A DNA stretch of 14,265 bases from SURF-24 sp964537965 (GTDB taxonomy: Bacteria > Bacteroidota > Ignavibacteria > Ignavibacteriales > SURF-24): assembly GCA_964537965.1 (NCBI GenBank), contig CAZIDB010000122.1, forward strand, positions 1 to 14,265, given 5' to 3'. The notes beneath the pieces are model-generated. The model was given only the letters and a program-made list of their open reading frames with translations, had not been told where the DNA came from and did not search any database. The first letter of the stretch is position 1. Each line of letters opens with the position of its first letter. The position numbers were made by a program, and so were the translations under genes. Below, piece by piece: positions 13,256 through 14,265 of the stretch.

Positions 13256-14149
13256 ATGAAACTTCTAAATAGAATTATTTTAATTCTGTTCATTTATTCT
13301 AATGCGGCATCATTTGCACAAACAGATTCCGTCAGAATAAAAATCCATCAGATTATTGAGCAGGCAAAAGGAAAAGTTGGTGTAGCAGTAATAAACCTGA
13401 AAACAAGTGATACTTTAACCGTTCGCGGAAATGAATATTTTCCAATGCAAAGTGTTTATAAATTTCCTCTTGCTTTGGCAGTTCTTGATAAAGTTGATAA
13501 AGGCGAACTATCCCTTGATAAAAAAATATTTGTAAGTAAATCGGATTTACTTCCGGATACCTGGAGCCCGTTAAGAGATAAATATCCTGATGGGAATGTT
13601 TTTCTGTCTCTTGATGAAATACTTTCCAATACCGTTTCTTTGAGTGATAACAATGGTTGCGATATACTTTTTCGTTTAATGGGTGGAACAGCAATAGTGG
13701 ATAAATATATTCATAGCCTTGGGATCGAAGATATTGATATAGCTTTTACAGAAGAGGAAATGCATAAAGACTGGCAGGTTCAATATAAAAACCGGAGCAC
13801 TCCTTTAGCTATGGCTGAACTTCTTTATAAATTTTACTATGAAGATTTCCTTTCTAAATCAAGTAAAGATTATCTTTGGCGAATAATGGCAGCTACAAGC
13901 ACAGGACCAAAAAGAATCAAAGGATTGTTACCTGAAGGAACAGTTGTAGCTCATAAAACCGGTTCTTCAGGCGAAGATGAAAATGGAATGGCGCCCGCAA
14001 CCAATGATGTTGGAATTGTACAATTAGATGATGGCGGCGGTTTTGTAATTGTTGTTTTTGTTTCAGATGCCGCTGCTGATGAATGGACACGTGATAAAGT
14101 TATTGCGCAGATTGCTAAAACAGTTTACGATGCATACCAGAATAAATAA
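13256..14149 (+). CDS. bla: Class A beta-lactamase, PER/VEB-like subclass A2
   Basis: 297 residues with a signal peptide (residues 1-21, ending ASFA). It is a periplasmic serine hydrolase that opens beta-lactam rings. Catalytic motifs are complete: SVYK (Ser66, Lys69), SDN (130-132), Glu166 within FTEEEMH and KTG (234-236). The region EMHKDWQVQYKNRSTP and the late TGPKRIKGLLPEGTVVAHKTG stretch follow the subclass A2 pattern (PER, VEB, CfxA, CepA type), with His at position 170 instead of the Asn common in TEM. Most relatives have Trp where this one has Arg180. A moderate GGTGG site precedes the ATG. No insertion sequence or integron signal is nearby, and base composition resembles the neighbours, so it looks like a resident gene. 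Its spectrum cannot be predicted. Confidence 0.92.
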   Translation: MKLLNRIILILFIYSNAASFAQTDSVRIKIHQIIEQAKGKVGVAVINLKTSDTLTVRGNEYFPMQSVYKFPLALAVLDKVDKGELSLDKKIFVSKSDLLPDTWSPLRDKYPDGNVFLSLDEILSNTVSLSDNNGCDILFRLMGGTAIVDKYIHSLGIEDIDIAFTEEEMHKDWQVQYKNRSTPLAMAELLYKFYYEDFLSKSSKDYLWRIMAATSTGPKRIKGLLPEGTVVAHKTGSSGEDENGMAPATNDVGIVQLDDGGGFVIVVFVSDAAADEWTRDKVIAQIAKTVYDAYQNK

Positions 14150-14162
14150 AGACTTATTTCTT

Positions 14163-14265
14163 TTACCGTTTAGTGATAAAATGATTTATTTCATTTGTGT
14201 CTTCATTCCAAACCGCAAAAGATTTATTTAAAGCGACCGTATCCAGCTTCAAATTTTCAAGCCTG
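14163..14265 (-). CDS. C-terminal end of an unidentified gene (runs off the window)
   Basis: On the minus strand an open frame enters from the right edge and ends at TAA (14163-14165). It encodes 33 visible residues, including NLKLDTVALNKSFAVWNE and the end HFITKR. Composition is protein-like and the frame is convergent with the beta-lactamase gene, leaving 13 bases between stops, a typical arrangement. I do not recognise the family from this fragment. Confidence 0.5.
   Translation of the reverse strand, partial: RLENLKLDTVALNKSFAVWNEDTNEINHFITKR

Noticed and set aside
9163..14149. The plus-strand accessory genes considered as one defence island, because of the deoxyribosyltransferase-like and methyltransferase genes.
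   Set aside because: The deoxyribosyltransferase-like protein is predicted to be exported, the methyltransferase looks like a small-molecule type and is interrupted, and there is no nuclease, helicase or toxin gene or shared operon structure.

Overview
The window looks like a scaffold piece from a low-GC member of the Ignavibacteria/Chlorobi/Bacteroidota (FCB) group. Three things point there: two tandem proteins end in a type IX secretion (T9SS) type A sorting domain with the NYPNPFNPTTKI signature; a complete four-subunit 2-oxoglutarate:ferredoxin oxidoreductase operon suggests anaerobic or facultative metabolism; and intergenic regions carry short stem-loop repeats of a kind I associate with this group. 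A run of exactly 100 N (8633-8732) shows that this is draft, scaffolded sequence.

Layout. (1) 1-2897, plus strand: the last codons of one T9SS cargo protein, then a 916-residue secreted protein combining YCF48/BNR-like repeats, an RTX-type calcium-binding glycine-rich block and a T9SS sorting domain. (2) 2898-3046: a nested inverted repeat between convergent genes. (3) 3047-8556, minus strand, read right to left: an aspartate ammonia-lyase with an N-terminal cyclic-nucleotide-binding-like domain, then korD, korA, korB, korC and a small exported protein of unknown function. (4) 8557-9162: a gene-free stretch holding the assembly gap and at least four palindromic repeat units. (5) 9163-14149, plus strand: accessory genes coding for a DUF1697 protein, a nitroreductase, a GNAT-like protein, a nucleoside 2-deoxyribosyltransferase-like protein with a signal peptide, a methyltransferase interrupted by an in-frame TAA, and a class A beta-lactamase of the PER/VEB-like subclass A2. 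(6) 14163-14265, minus strand: the C-terminal end of another gene.

How the genes work together. The minus-strand block is a coherent central-metabolism unit. Aspartase makes fumarate and ammonia from aspartate, and the Kor complex interconverts 2-oxoglutarate and succinyl-CoA with ferredoxin, so both act on TCA-cycle intermediates. The plus-strand genes on the right look like independent accessory functions rather than one operon.

The strongest unexplained signal is a family of stem-loop repeats. A 12-base core, TCGACTCCGCTC or a near match, sits inside unrelated stems at 4174-4197 and 4214-4235. An exact copy of the core, again inside a stem, lies within the coding sequence of the T9SS protein at 2418-2441, where it is translated in frame. 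Other repeat types fill 8822-9013. I did not find a convincing new defence or multi-gene system.
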